A stretch of 64,000 nucleotides of DNA, taken from Pseudoscleropodium purum. Lineage: Eukaryota > Streptophyta > Bryopsida > Hypnales > Brachytheciaceae. Shown here piece by piece: positions 25,837-37,627 of this stretch. The stretch is from contig OZ017797.1 of assembly GCA_963969395.1 (NCBI GenBank), positions 1,984,001 to 2,048,000 on the forward strand. Direction: 5' to 3'. Both the position numbers and the translations under genes were made by a program. Position 1 is the stretch's first letter; each line of letters opens with the position of its first letter. Below the pieces are notes generated by a model, which had not been told where the DNA came from, searched no databases, and was given only the letters and a program-made list of their open reading frames with translations.

Positions 25837-26761
25837 CCTCTAAAGTCTCAAGGTTATTTTTCTATCAAAAACCACTCAAAACTGTCATTTATGCTGCATT
25901 TGCCCAAGAAAACAAAAAAAATCTTTTTTTTAGAATCTAACTATAGGATCTTGTACTTCACTTGTCTTAGCTCATGTAGTAAAAATTTCATGAAGTTTGA
26001 CCATAGAGATTGGAAGATACTAGCATTCAAAGTTGAAAAAGAAAGTTTTTTTGAACATTGGCTTGCAATTTCAGATGACTTTGACCACCAATTGTGAAAT
26101 TTTTGTGCACTATAAACTTTGAATTAAAAAAATTTAATGTTGAAGAATTGAATTGAAAGTCTAGGAAAAAATTCAAAAAAAACAACACTTGATTTTTCTT
26201 CTTTAAAAAATTGTTAAGTAGAAGTAGGTCCAAGATTGAAAAAAATTCAAAATTGTTAATAACTCCAAGATGGAATTGAAAGACAATAATCCCAATGGTG
26301 GGATTGTTGTAGAAAGCAAATACAATTTTTTCAACAATAAAATTGGGAAAAATTGTAGAAATTACATTAAGAAATGAATCCTACGAGTTATTTTTTCAAA
26401 AAGATGCTTAAATTGCCCAAAAAACAAGAATTTCCGTAACTTTCTCATTATTAGTCCAAATAGAACAAATCAAAGCTTCACATGTAAAAAAAATATAAAA
26501 TTTCAAAAGAAAAGAAATTAGAATTTATTTTGATTTTTTGCAATTTTTTTTGTGTTGCTCACCAAGTTCAATTTCAAGCTTTTTGTGGTATAACTTTTGC
26601 TTTTGGGCACCAATTGAAATTTAAAAAAATTGTATTTCCACATAGCTAATCAATTTTTCTATTTTATGGAAAAGTTTCAAAAAAGTTTACCAAAATTTGA
26701 GGTCACATAAACCTAACCCAAATTTGATTTGTCCCCCAAGGGGACAATGGGACTTTACGGG
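25837..26761 (-). mobile_element. TTAA-flanked piggyBac-like element, copy E
   Basis: TTAA on both sides (25833-25836, 26762-26765). Reverse-orientation relative of B with almost the same length (925 against 916 bp). The left end cctctaaagtctcaagg corresponds to the right end of B, and the inner block gtcatttgcaatc-like through caccaattg is shared. Non-coding. Confidence 0.75.
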
Positions 26762-26975
26762 TTAATGGCAATTTCTAGTGGTATGGATATTACAACGCAA
26801 TGGATCAATTCATGATAACATTCAAATTTTGTCAATGCACCACAAATATACAACACACATGTGGAGCATTCAATGTCAAAGACCAATTGCGTGTCTCTTA
26901 AATGTGTCAAACGCAATCACATCAGTAGTAGCACTTGGTTTTCATTTCTTCACTGACATGACTAATGAATATGTA

Positions 26976-28551
26976 TAGTGGGGTACCAATCAAAATGTCA
27001 TTTTCGAATTCATAGTGAGAAAAATTTCAGTACTGCCAACTTTGAAAGCCTCCCGAGAGCTCAAAAATTGGTATTTTACCACAACATTTTTACCAAAGAA
27101 TTATCTTTTAGTTAATTATATGCATGACAAATTTCAAGGTCAAAAGATTCACCGAAAAAAAGTTATTCAAAATCTACCAACATTGGTAGCTGTGGAAATT
27201 TTTTCACTGCTGCCAACTTTGACAGCCTTCCAAAGATTGAATTTTTTTTTTTCCATGTAATTCTTGGAACAAAAACCTCTTTATGTTAATAACATATGAT
27301 AAAAATTTCAAGACCAAAAGATTAATCCAAAAAAAGATATTAACAATCTACCAACATGTGTCGTTTTGAGAAACAATTGTGAAAACCGTTTTACTACTTC
27401 AACTTTGACACCCTCCCAAGGACTGAAATATTGCTTATTTACCATGAAATTATTGGCACAACATGCTCTTTATGATAACAACATTCATGCCAAATTTCAA
27501 GGTCAAAAAATGTATACAAAAAAAATATTTACAATCTACCAATGTGTGTAGTTGTGAGATACCTTTTATTAAAGACATTGAAATTGTTGAAGTATGTCAG
27601 ACAATCATGCTTCTAGATTGAAATTCTCCAGATGATGCAATTTCTAATCATAAATGCTTCTCAAAAAATCAAGGATAGCAAAATTTAGTTGTGTACACTT
27701 GTCACATCTCAAAGTATGTAAAGAATGGAGACAAACACACCTTTTGGAGAAGCTCGATTGGCCTGCAAATTCTCCCGTTCTCAATCCAATTGAGAACCTT
27801 TGGAAGATTTTGAAAGATGCTATGCAACATGGCCCAATATGTTCAAAAAATTTAGATGACTTGAAGGTAGTTATTGAAAGAGACTGGAGGTTAATCAATG
27901 GTACAAAGCTCCTTCAACTATGTCATTCTATACCCTCTAGGTTACAAGCAGAGATTGAGGCAAATGGAAGACATACACGTTGGTAGATTGTAAATATTTT
28001 CTTTTGTATAAATTTTTTGACCTTGAAATTTGGCATGAATGTTGTTATCATAAAGAGCATGTTGTGCCAATAATTTCATGGTAAATAAGCAATTTTTCAG
28101 TCCTTGGGGGAGGGTGTCAAAGTTGAAGTAGTAAAACGGTTTTTACAATTGTTTCTCAAAACAACACATGTTGGTAGATTGTTAATATCTTTTTTTTGAT
28201 TAATATTTTGGTCTTGAAATTTTTATCATATGTTATTAACATAAAGAGGTTTTTGTTCCAAGAATTACATGGAAAAAAAAAAAAATTCAATCTTTGGAAG
28301 GCTGTCAAAGTTGGCAGCAGTGAAAAAATTTCCACAGCTACCAATGTTGGTAGATTTTGAATAACTTTTTTTCGGTGAATCTTTTGACCTTGAAATTTGT
28401 CATGCATATAATTAACTAAAAGATAATTCTTTGGTAAGAATGTTGTGGTAAAATACCAATTTTTGAGCTCTCGAGAGGCTTTCAAAGTTGGCAGTACTGA
28501 AATTTTTCTCACTGTGAATTCGAAAACGACATTTTGATTGGTACCCCATTG
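26976..28551 (+). mobile_element. Tc1/mariner-type DNA transposon, internally deleted, with 0.58 kb inverted repeats
   Basis: TA dinucleotides flank the element (26974-26975, 28552-28553). The left end TAGTGGGGTACC and inverted right end CAATGGGGTACC each differ by one base from CAGTGGGG, a common Tc1 end. Left inverted repeat 26976-about 27550; right about 27971-28551. Each arm is built from three diverged tandem units of about 177-186 bp (caactttga blocks near 27037, 27214 and 27400). The 0.42 kb centre carries a transposase remnant. Total 1,576 bp, within the usual size range of the superfamily. Confidence 0.85.
27654..27986 (+). pseudogene. Tc1-like (DD34E) transposase, C-terminal remnant
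   Basis: The reading contains WPANSPVLNPIENLW followed by KILKDAM, the conserved end of the Tc1/IS630 catalytic domain. The E of PIEN would be the third catalytic residue. The usual SPDLNP aspartate is V here, which is outside the catalytic triad. Upstream, a CHISK-like block (the DNAPCHTSK region around the second catalytic D) lies in another frame near 27690-27712, so there is a frameshift at about 27713. Only about 110 of the usual roughly 340 codons remain; the first catalytic Asp and the DNA-binding domain are gone. The frame runs into the right inverted repeat. Not functional. Confidence 0.8.
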
Positions 28552-28553
28552 TA

Positions 28554-29284
28554 CATGATTTATTTGGACAAATGTAAAGAGTGTAACCACCCTCACTATC
28601 CTATGACACATATATAGATTTGAAATCAATTGTGTGAAGTACTAACTAGTTGAAAATAGGTAAAAAAAAGTAGCATATATAGTTCATAGAACTGATAAAA
28701 GCACTTGTCAAAGGTGTCTGCCTTGCTCAACTTTCACTAAATTTCACAAACCTTGCATGGTTTGCAACAATGGCTCACCCCTCATAGTAAGGCCCAAGAC
28801 ATATTGCTTCTTATATGGCAATAGATTTTTATGCTTTCACAAATAATATTTTCAAATTTACCATAAACATCTCAATTGAATACGGTCCATACATATTATG
28901 AGCAGAATTTCTTTGTTGTGCTTTGTTAAATATACTTTGTATGCTTTTTATTTTCAAGGCAATTGTGGATCCCATTAATTAGGTGCAAAGACTTTTTACG
29001 TGAGTGTAATAAGTAAAAGAGATGGGTTTTTTTCCCTCTTCTCTAAAATTTAATAAACTTACTTGGAGTATGTCAAAGATAAACAAATGTTTCAATTCAT
29101 CATTGGGATTCTTGAGCATTGAAACTACAAAGTAGAAAATGTATTTGCAAAAAAACTAGTGTATTGTCAATTTCAAGGGCATTATACTATTGTAAATTTA
29201 GTTTTTTTGATGTGAACATTCCTCACCTTTCTTTCAAGTAAAAATTGATGGACATTTGTATATCATTACCTTTGATTATGATAG
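28554..29284. other. Intergenic DNA
   Basis: No gene. The last part (from about 29100) may be a more diverged portion of the TTAA element fragment that follows. Confidence 0.4.
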
Positions 29285-29551
29285 ATCTTAAAATGTTGTT
29301 CAAAGTCATCTAAAACTCTTGGGTAGGGTCCCAAAAAACTTTTTTCTTAACTTCAAACACTCATATCTTTCAATTTGAATGGTTAGACTTCACAAAAAAT
29401 CTTACCATGTGTTTTTATAAAAGGTAAGTACAAGATACTATGGTTAAATTTTTGAAGAAAACACTTTTATGTGTTTTTCATTGAATGTAGTAGAAACAAC
29501 AATTTTGAGTGGTTTTTGAGGGAAAAATGCCTTGGTCTTCTAAGGATTACA
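29285..29551 (+). mobile_element. Fragment K of a TTAA piggyBac-like element (B/C/E subfamily)
   Basis: The order of blocks matches the 3' half of copy B: caaagtcatct, acttcaaacactcatatctttcaat, gtacaagatact, acaattttgagtggtttt, ttggtcttctaaggatta. The left end is missing and the right terminus has mutated from cctttaggggttaa. Confidence 0.6.
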
Positions 29552-29762
29552 TTTGAATTTGCATCTTATATTTTGATTACATGAGACTATTTTTTTGTCT
29601 ATTATGGGGGGAATTTTTGAGTTAGTTTCCTATTTTGCCTTCAATATGAATATTGTTAAACCAAGAGTCAACACCACTCTAGAAGCAAGGCACTTGAATT
29701 AGAAGAAGCAATCATCAATTGCCACTAGAAGAACCCCATATTTAAGGTGATAAGTTTTAGGT

Positions 29763-29917
29763 GACAAATTTTAGGTGACATTGAATGTAACAATTCATGT
29801 TTTTTTATGTCAACAATGATGTCCAAGGAAACATCTTGACATTACATTGGATGTTGTACTTGATATATAAACATGAATTTTGACATTTGATGTCACCTAC
29901 AATTTGTTGATTTAGGC
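29763..29917. repeat. Short inverted repeat (hairpin)
   Basis: Arms of about 55-60 bp: aggtgacattgaatg..aattcatgttt near 29773 pairs with aaacatgaatttt..tgatgtcacct near 29870-29910. A possible small MITE or hairpin. Confidence 0.5.
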
Positions 29918-29989
29918 ATTGAAAAGCTTTGGTTTCTTATAATATGCCATCAATGTAGAGGTAGCTCCTTCATCCAACAAAATCTGTGA

Positions 29990-30412
29990 GCCCCACCTCA
30001 CCTTTCTCTCTCCTCCTATTCTCTCCAAATTATCTTCCTTCTAATCTACTTCCCATTTTTTTGTAGCCCCTAAATCAAAGTCCCTTTACAATTGACATTC
30101 AAGCTTGTAGCCCTACTTTAAAAGCAACCTTCATCCTTGGATGGTCTAAACAAATGACCAAAGATCCCTCTAGCCATCCTCTCCATCAAAGGCTTCCTAT
30201 AACCTATCCTCTACATCACCTCCAAATCTCACCTTCCTTCCAATTTCACCACCATACATCCAAGTCTCTTCCCCACCTAGCCTCTCTTGCATCCCTTCTA
30301 CACTTCCACCTCCTAACAACCTCCACACTTCTAACCTCCATGACATCAATCTTCATTCTAATCTCCCTTCATCTCCTCCCATGTCTTCTCTACTATCCAA
30401 ATTTTCCTTTAT
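29990..30412. other. Pyrimidine-rich strand-biased tract
   Basis: The + strand is strongly C/T-rich over about 420 bp (cctcctattctctcc, ccaccatacatccaagtctcttcccc-type sequence). It opens a 90-codon frame of S/H/L/P-rich peptide (30154-30426) with no recognisable domain. I treat it as non-coding. Confidence 0.4.
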
Positions 30413-33357
30413 TGTGTAGTTATTAAGAATACCTAATTTTTATGTCAACATTGTTAGGACTATTAGGCAAGCATGTGTAAGACCTTGAGTTATCATTTTG
30501 GTCTCTAAGTATTTTTTCCCTTTCCCTTTTTATTGCTAGATGTTACAATGAAAAAATCATAGAAAGAGTGTTAAACTACACTTGGTAAAGTCACCTATCA
30601 ATACAATGTTTTACATTTAGAATTCCAAAGTACTTAAAAACACTCCAATTCCTTAATTGTATCATATATTAGATGTTTGAGAAGTCAATTAGGTGTTCAA
30701 GAGATAGCTAGACCTAGCAATCATAAGATTATTGTAAGAGATTGAGCTAGACTTCTCAATGCATGTGATAGAGCTTGGTTGAATGAGAGTTAGTAGTTCA
30801 TAGTAGAGAGTTCTTTTAAGCTTAGATATATTTGTAGTTAGCCAATTTAGAAGTTAATGTCCATTTTGAGATAATTGTAGGAAGTTAGATGTTGGCCTTG
30901 TATATGAAAACTCAAGGAGAAGGAAGGACAATGTGAAGGGTAGATGTATAGATGAGTGATTCAATAATCCAATCACAAAGATGTTTTCAGAAAATGTTAG
31001 CATTGATTGTATAGACTGAAGGCTAGAAATAGTCATATCTTTTCACAAATTTTTTGCCCTAAATACTTAACAACTTGATCATAAAGACATTTATGTAGTT
31101 GATTAAAGAACTTTCAATTTCTAATATGAGTATGAGACTTTTGAAGTGTAGTATATGGACTTGTCCTAATTGAACAAACATTATATTCGAACTTTTTTGA
31201 GAATATAAGTAAATTAAATTTTTTTTTCTAGTGGATTTGTTATGAGTGCTCCAAACGTTTTGCTTGAGTGAAATGCTTTTCATAATATAAAGACTTCCCT
31301 TAGTATAGAATTAGGAACTTTTTAATAGTTAAAATGAAGGTCAAACTTTGGGGGGCATTTTTTGATAAGTTATTATTATCATTATTATCTTTTTATTTTT
31401 TTATTTTAGAAAATTAAAGTGGACTACCCTTTACTTTGAAATTTTTTCTATTTATTTCTAATGTAGTAGTCTTCACAAGAAATAGCCTTTGGTTTCAATG
31501 ACTTATAGTGAGGCCATAGGTGCCACTTCTAAGTCACTCATCCACACAACTATCCTCAAATCTTGAATGAAGATTGAAAAGAAGTATTTTAGACATAAAA
31601 ATATGCCCATAGTGCAATCAATTCATTAAAATTCCTTCTAGTAAAAAAATTATTTGTTCATCTAATTTTGAAAAGGAGATAATTAAAATCAACCTTCTTG
31701 TATAAAGTGCAAAGTAAGGATATAAGCTTGAACTTAGGATTTGGGAACTTCTTGGAGGTTATTTCAAAAGTTTTAGATTTTTCCAAAATGCAATAGATGA
31801 TGTTTTGGAAAGTCAATTACTTTAATTGGTATTGGAAAATTCTTAAAAATTATCCAAATTGTGGTAAAATTCTACTAAAAATTAGAATAGAATTTGTAGT
31901 CATAGTAACATGCTTCAACAAGTTTTAAGGTGTTCTGACATCAACAAGTATCCAAATTGCAACCTTATCAAATTCCAATGGATTTTATACAAATTCAATG
32001 CATTGACTAGCATACTAAGAGTTTGTGACATCTAAAAAGAAGCCAAAGAGGAGTCTTTTCCTACTCTCACAATCCCTGTAGACACTTTTAGAAAGTCAAA
32101 ATCTTTTAAAAAATGCAAATTCCATCATCTAGGATTTTCACATTAGAAGAAATTCGGGGCCTCTAGAAGATTGCGAGTTATCAACCCTTGGGACGCCAAA
32201 ACTTGTTGTGGGAACACAAATCCAACGTGTTCGAGAGAGTGCCATGTCATTAATTTTTTTTAAATTAATTTTTTTGTCTCTTTTTTGCATTTCAAGAAAA
32301 AAAAATTTCTTTAATTTAAAAAAAATTGTTGGCCTAACAACAGCCAGCAATATTGGGAACAAAACTAAAATGGCCCTCTAAAGGCCTCAAATCTCCCCTA
32401 ATGCATTTCTTTGCTTTGACAATTCACTAGCTTTTGTGAGCTTGAATGATCTAGAAATAAAAGGGAGGACATACCACAAGATAATTTGGGCCTTCTAAAG
32501 CCAATGGCACAATTCATTTAGCATTTGGAGATTTTTTCTAAAAGTTAAAAAATAATCTAGCAATAAATTTAACTTTTATTCAAATAATTAGCAGTAGTTA
32601 GTACTTGAAAGAGGAGGGGAAGGCCTTGAAAAAAAGTGATAGAGGTCACTTCCTCCTCTCTCAAACCAACTTTTATTTTTTGTTGTCAAACCATGGATGT
32701 TTTGTGCTCATCAAGTTTTTCACCAACTTGTCTACTTTGTGTCCATTTTGTATTTTGAGAGCATTTTTGCTCATTCTTTTTAGAGTTTTGGTACACTTAT
32801 TGAAGGATGTGGCAATCCCTTCAAGACATAGTGCCTTTTGATTGTTCATGTGTTTTGTATTTTGTATATTAACATTTATGGCTTGAAAGATTTTTATTAA
32901 GTTGGATTGTTTGTACTGATTCTTTATGTGGGAACTACCAAATTTTTAGAGAATTCCCCCTAAAGTCTTGACCAACAAAACATTGTTTGTGTCACGTGTT
33001 GTTTTGTAAAAGTGGTTTATTTCTCTAGTTTCTTTTTTATCTCCCTAATCCATAGTGAAGCTTAGACTTTGCCACTAACCATTGTTCATCCTTGATTTTG
33101 TTTTCTTTCCCTTTTCATCATGGCCCCTCACATTTATGGCTAAGCATTTATTTTGTAAACATTTTCATTTTGTCATCATATTGCTTGTTTATTCTTGTGT
33201 TTCTTTTATTTTAGTATCCCTTCCATAGAATGAAGCTTTGACTTCCTTGTATAATCATTAGTTAACAATTTGGTCAAACCCTTGAGGCCTTGACCAATTA
33301 ATTAGTTTTATTAGCAACATTGTGTTGAAGGTAAAACTTTGAATCTATGTGTAACAT
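30413..33357. other. AT-rich intergenic DNA
   Basis: About 3 kb up to the copia insertion with no recognisable gene. ORFs of 60-78 codons only. Confidence 0.5.
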
Positions 33358-33362
33358 GTTTT

Positions 33363-33613
33363 TGTTAGAGATTCTGTACATACTAGCGTTGACCATGTAC
33401 AGTTAGCCTTAGGAGTAGCTTTAGACACTTAGTGTTAGAGTCCATGGATATTGCTCGTAGTCAAAGGCAACCCAATGTAGTTAGTTATCCCACATGGTTT
33501 GTGGATAACTAGGAAAGGCTTCTAGCTTAAGTTGAGCCCACTTATGTGGCTTTGTATCGTTCTACCATCTAAGTAAAGCCTTTCTCTCATAACATAACTT
33601 TGTAATCTCAATA
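33363..33613 (+). repeat. 5' LTR of the copia element
   Basis: Begins TGTTAGAG and ends CTCAATA, 251 bp; matches 37923-38173. The end is TA instead of the usual CA if the GTTTT target duplication is taken as correct. Confidence 0.93.
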
Positions 33614-33631
33614 GGTTATGGGCCCACGCAC
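33614..33631 (+). other. Probable primer-binding site
   Basis: The sequence directly after the 5' LTR, ggttatgggcccacgcac, is where tRNA primes minus-strand synthesis. Placed by position; I cannot name the tRNA. Confidence 0.5.
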
Positions 33632-34714
33632 TTGGAGTTGCGCTTGAGGGAGAATTTCATATCATTTGGAGACGATCTTGGAGCTTGGAGGAGCAATCAG
33701 CGTTTTGTGTCTTATTCACCTACAAACCATATGGTGTGAGTTATTTGGGGCTTTTTGGTTTGTGAGGTTTTGAGTGCATTTTGGATGAGAGATTGCTTAT
33801 GGTAGTAATCACACCTTGTGAGGGCTGGTTGCATGCTCCTAGTTTGAATTTGTGCTTAGAAGAGTACATTGAGAGCCCATTGAGGGCTGATTATGCATTT
33901 GGGTGCATTGTTGATTGTGATTGTGGCAATTGCAATCTAGTGAGAGTCTTTTGTGAGGCTTGGAAGCACCTTTGGGTTGCTTGAGGTATTTGCTAATCTA
34001 TTGAGGGCTGATTTGTGCCCTTGTGAGTGAGTGAGGCAAAGGAGTGGAATTTGCCATCCATTGAGGGCTGAGTTGTGTCCTTGTAAGCCTTGTGGAGCCA
34101 TTGAGAGGCAAGTAGGCTACTTTGGAGTTTGGGTGATCCAACTAGGGGTGTTGGAGGCCATTGTTGCCCTTGAGGTATTGATTGTGAGTAGTAGCCTCCA
34201 TTTAGGGCTGATTGGAAGTTTGGAGCTTCATTAGGGTCTGAATTGGAGGTGGAGAAGATATTTGGGAGGCCTCGGCCGGGTTTACTGTTTTCGGACGGGT
34301 GAGTTGGCCATGGCTTGGTTTCAAGAAGGTAGAGAATGGTTTATTGATTACAGGACCAAGGTATGGTAGAGGATGACGGTCATGTCCAGGTGATGAGCCA
34401 TGCCTGTGGACTGCGATTGGATTTGTATGCCTGCGTGGGCAGCTAACATGAATGTAGAACGCTTGGGCTGCTCGGGCGAAGTGCCTCTTACTGTAGCGGA
34501 CTTCTTGGTACCTAAGGCCATGTAGTTTTGTATTGTGCACAGAAGTGCAAGTGTAAACAATCGGAATTGTTTTCACTCATTTGAACGCTGCATTCAGTGC
34601 CGACTTTAAATTTATTTATTTATTTTTTCTGTGACCACTTGTATCGGCTGCCAGCCGACATCAGTATAAGAAGACCCTTCCAGTGAAATCCAACACAGTG
34701 GGAGCTGCGTCACC
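33632..34714 (+). other. Copia leader region with degenerate internal repeats
   Basis: 1.1 kb untranslated leader. The phrase cattgagggctga recurs in variants near 33819, 33879, 33999, 34059 and 34199, often followed by ttgtgccctt. No ORF matches a retroelement protein. An unusually long leader may hold packaging signals. Confidence 0.6.
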
Positions 34715-37627
34715 ATGGCATCCAGTGGAGGAGAGGGCGTGCGCATCATTGACAAGTTTGATGGAGAGAACTTTGGCATGTGGAAGTTCAAGATGGAGAT
34801 GATCCTTGCGGAGAAGGACTTGTGGGACGTGGTGGATGGGAGTGAGGAGCCTCCAAGTGAAGATGCGGATCCAAAGATCAAGAAGGCATGGGAGAGGACG
34901 GAGAAGAAGGCCTTTGCGCTCATTGCCATCAACCTTGTGGATCGCCAAATTGCACACATTCGCCATTGCAAGGGACCAGCCCAAGCGTGGACCACCCTTT
35001 GCAACATCCATGAGACCAAGAGCCTCTCCAACCTCCTATTTCTTCGCCGCAAGTTCTTCACTAGCAAGATGCAAGAGGAGGACGATTTGTTGGATCACGT
35101 CAACAAAGTCAAGGCTCTTGCGGATGAGTTGGCTTGTTTGGAGGCGCCCGTGACCGAGGGAGATGTGGTGATGACCTTGTTGGCAAGCTTGCCATCGTCT
35201 TATGAGTTCCTCATCACCGCATTGGAGATGAGGCCCACCAAGGAGCTGACCATGGAGTTTGTGACCGCACGCTTGATGCATGAAGTGACCAAGCGCAAGG
35301 AGAATGAGGCCCAAGGGGAGGGATCAGCGCTTGTCTCAAGACATGGAAAAGGTGGCAACACCAAGGCGTTCAAGGAGACAAGGACGTGCTTCAAGTGTGG
35401 CAAACCGGGCCACATTGCTAGGCATTGCAAGATCAGCCAAGGCAAGGACAAGGAGCGTGCACACCCAGCTTCCAAAGAGGAGGAAGAAGAGGGTTTCGCC
35501 TTTGCAGCCAATGGAGGAGGGGAGAAGGCCAACATGTTCACTTGGATTGTGGACTCGGGGGCCATGCAACATATGACCAGCCATCGAGATGCCTTCCACA
35601 CGTATCAGCCCATTTCGGGGAAGAAGATTTATTTGGGAGACAATGGCATGGTGGAGGCCCTTGGCATGGGGGAGATCCTTGTGGAGGTGCAAGTGAAGGG
35701 GAAGACCCGGAGGATCCAAATCCAAGAGGTGCTCCATGTCTCCAAGTTGCATGCCAACTTGCTTTCGGTAAGCAAATTGTCTTTGGGAGGTTTGAAAGTA
35801 CATTTCAACATGGTGGGGTGTGTGGTGCGTTCACCAAGTGGCGTTTTGATTGCATCAGCCCCTCGTGAGGGCAACTTGTACCACCTCCATTTCACCAAGG
35901 TGAATGGCACTTCCTTGGCGTGTGTTGCCCAAGGATCAGCCCATGAAGACCTTGTGGAGCTTTGGCATAGGAGGCTTGGGCACTTGAATGTGAAGAGCAT
36001 GAAGAGCCTCCAATACATGGTGAAGGGTCTGAACCTCTCTTCTTGCAAGCATGATTGGAGTTCTATGGTGTGCAAGGGGTGCATTGAGGGCAAACAAGCG
36101 AGGCAGCCCTTCCCCAAGGATGGGGCAACGCGCGCCACCAAGCCATTGCAGCTTGTGCATTCGGATGTGTGCGGGTCGATGAAGACCACGTCCATAGGAG
36201 GAGCAAGGTATTTTGTGACCTTCATTGATGATTTCTCTCGCAAGATTTGGGTGTATATGTTGAAGTGCAAGAGTGAGGTGTTTGGGCGTTTTGAGACTTG
36301 GAAGGCCCTCGTGGAGGCTCAATCGGATTGCAAGGTGAAGGTGCTGCGGTCGGATAATGGAGGGGAGTATGTATCCAAGGCCTTTGAGGCGTACTTGAAG
36401 GCCCATGGCATTGAGCACCACACTTCCGCACCCTACACCCCTCAACAAAACGGCGTAGCGGAGCGTGCGAATCGTACCATTGTGGAAATGGCAAGGGCCA
36501 TGATTTATGGCCAAGGTTTGAAGCTTGAGCTTTGGAGGGAGGCGGTGTCTACTGCGGTTTACACGAGGAACCGGTGCCCCACCCAAGCATTGACAAGCAA
36601 GACACCGCAAGAAGCTTGGAGTGGGACAAGGCCCCACGTGTCTCACATGCGCACCTTTGGGTGCATTGCCTATGCATTGGTCCCAAGTGCCAAGAGGACG
36701 AAATTGGATCCCAAGGGCATCAAGTGCCTTTTCCTTGGTTATTGTGAGGGAACCAAGGCTTATAGGCTGATGAATGTGGAGACCAAGGCCATCATCAAGT
36801 GCCGAGATGTGACCTTTTTGGAGGATGGAGGAGCTGATCCCAAGCTCTTGGAGATGAGCCCAAGTGGGAGAAGTGGAGGACCAGCCCAAAAGATGGGCAC
36901 AACTCCAAGAGTGCACATAGAAGATGGAGATGAAGATGAAGAGCAAGGTGCTGAAGATGAGGACTTTGTGGAGCCCAAGAAGAAGGTGACCACACCTCAA
37001 GTGAAGAGATCAGCGGCGGCTTCTCCAAGCACTTCACCAAGGGAGCAAGAGCATGATCAACCCTTGGAGGAGCAAGATCAGCCCATTGGTGAGGAAGATC
37101 AAGGCACAGAGGAGCCACGTTATCCAACGAGGACCCGCAAACCCCCTGGAGATTGGTGGCTGAATCACATTCTTCCCCAACAACAAGAAGAACAAGCCAA
37201 TGTGGCTTTCCTTGGAGATCCATCCACGCTTGGAGAGGTGTTGCGTTGCGAAGATGCAAGCAAGTGGGAGGTGGCCATGCAAGAGGAGTACAAGGCCCAC
37301 ATTGACAAAGGGACATGGGAGCTTGCAGCCCTCCCTCCCAAGAGATCAAGTGTGAGTTGTAAGTGGGTTTTCTCTACCAAAAGGGATGCTTTGGGTCACA
37401 TTGTGAGGTACAAGGCAAGGTTGGTTGCTAGGGGGTTTTCCCAAGTGGAAGGGGAGGAGGTCATCTACATGGATCAGCCCCAAGGCTTTGTGCAAGAAGG
37501 CCAAAAGCATTTGAAGTGCAAGTTGAAGAAGGCACTCCCCGGGTTGAAGCAATCGGGGAGAGTTTGGGATCGAGATATTGATGGCATGTTTGTGAGGAAG
37601 GGGTTTCAAAGGAGGCCATTTGGCTAA
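34715..37627 (+). CDS. Copia Gag-Pol polyprotein (970 codons open), RT truncated
   Basis: The ATG at 34715 sits in a good context (caccATGgc). Residues about 10-200 are copia-type Gag (DKFDGENFGMWKFKME). A CCHC zinc knuckle lies at 225-238 (CFKCGKPGHIARHC). The protease motif DSGA is at 280-283. A GAG-pre-integrase HRRLGH segment is followed by integrase with its D,D,E residues in HSDVCG, RSDNGGEY and NGVAERANRT. An acidic linker leads to RT from CKWVFSTKRD. RT then jumps from GFSQVEG straight to EEVIYMDQPQGF, losing the KTAFLNG part with the first catalytic Asp. The frame ends just after RKGF, where a second deletion removes YVDD. Gag, protease and integrase look intact; RT cannot work. Confidence 0.93.
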   Translation: MASSGGEGVRIIDKFDGENFGMWKFKMEMILAEKDLWDVVDGSEEPPSEDADPKIKKAWERTEKKAFALIAINLVDRQIAHIRHCKGPAQAWTTLCNIHETKSLSNLLFLRRKFFTSKMQEEDDLLDHVNKVKALADELACLEAPVTEGDVVMTLLASLPSSYEFLITALEMRPTKELTMEFVTARLMHEVTKRKENEAQGEGSALVSRHGKGGNTKAFKETRTCFKCGKPGHIARHCKISQGKDKERAHPASKEEEEEGFAFAANGGGEKANMFTWIVDSGAMQHMTSHRDAFHTYQPISGKKIYLGDNGMVEALGMGEILVEVQVKGKTRRIQIQEVLHVSKLHANLLSVSKLSLGGLKVHFNMVGCVVRSPSGVLIASAPREGNLYHLHFTKVNGTSLACVAQGSAHEDLVELWHRRLGHLNVKSMKSLQYMVKGLNLSSCKHDWSSMVCKGCIEGKQARQPFPKDGATRATKPLQLVHSDVCGSMKTTSIGGARYFVTFIDDFSRKIWVYMLKCKSEVFGRFETWKALVEAQSDCKVKVLRSDNGGEYVSKAFEAYLKAHGIEHHTSAPYTPQQNGVAERANRTIVEMARAMIYGQGLKLELWREAVSTAVYTRNRCPTQALTSKTPQEAWSGTRPHVSHMRTFGCIAYALVPSAKRTKLDPKGIKCLFLGYCEGTKAYRLMNVETKAIIKCRDVTFLEDGGADPKLLEMSPSGRSGGPAQKMGTTPRVHIEDGDEDEEQGAEDEDFVEPKKKVTTPQVKRSAAASPSTSPREQEHDQPLEEQDQPIGEEDQGTEEPRYPTRTRKPPGDWWLNHILPQQQEEQANVAFLGDPSTLGEVLRCEDASKWEVAMQEEYKAHIDKGTWELAALPPKRSSVSCKWVFSTKRDALGHIVRYKARLVARGFSQVEGEEVIYMDQPQGFVQEGQKHLKCKLKKALPGLKQSGRVWDRDIDGMFVRKGFQRRPFG

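Noticed and set aside
30154..30426. 90-codon S/H/L/P-rich ORF
   Set aside because: Arises from a pyrimidine-rich tract; no domain and no gene structure around it.
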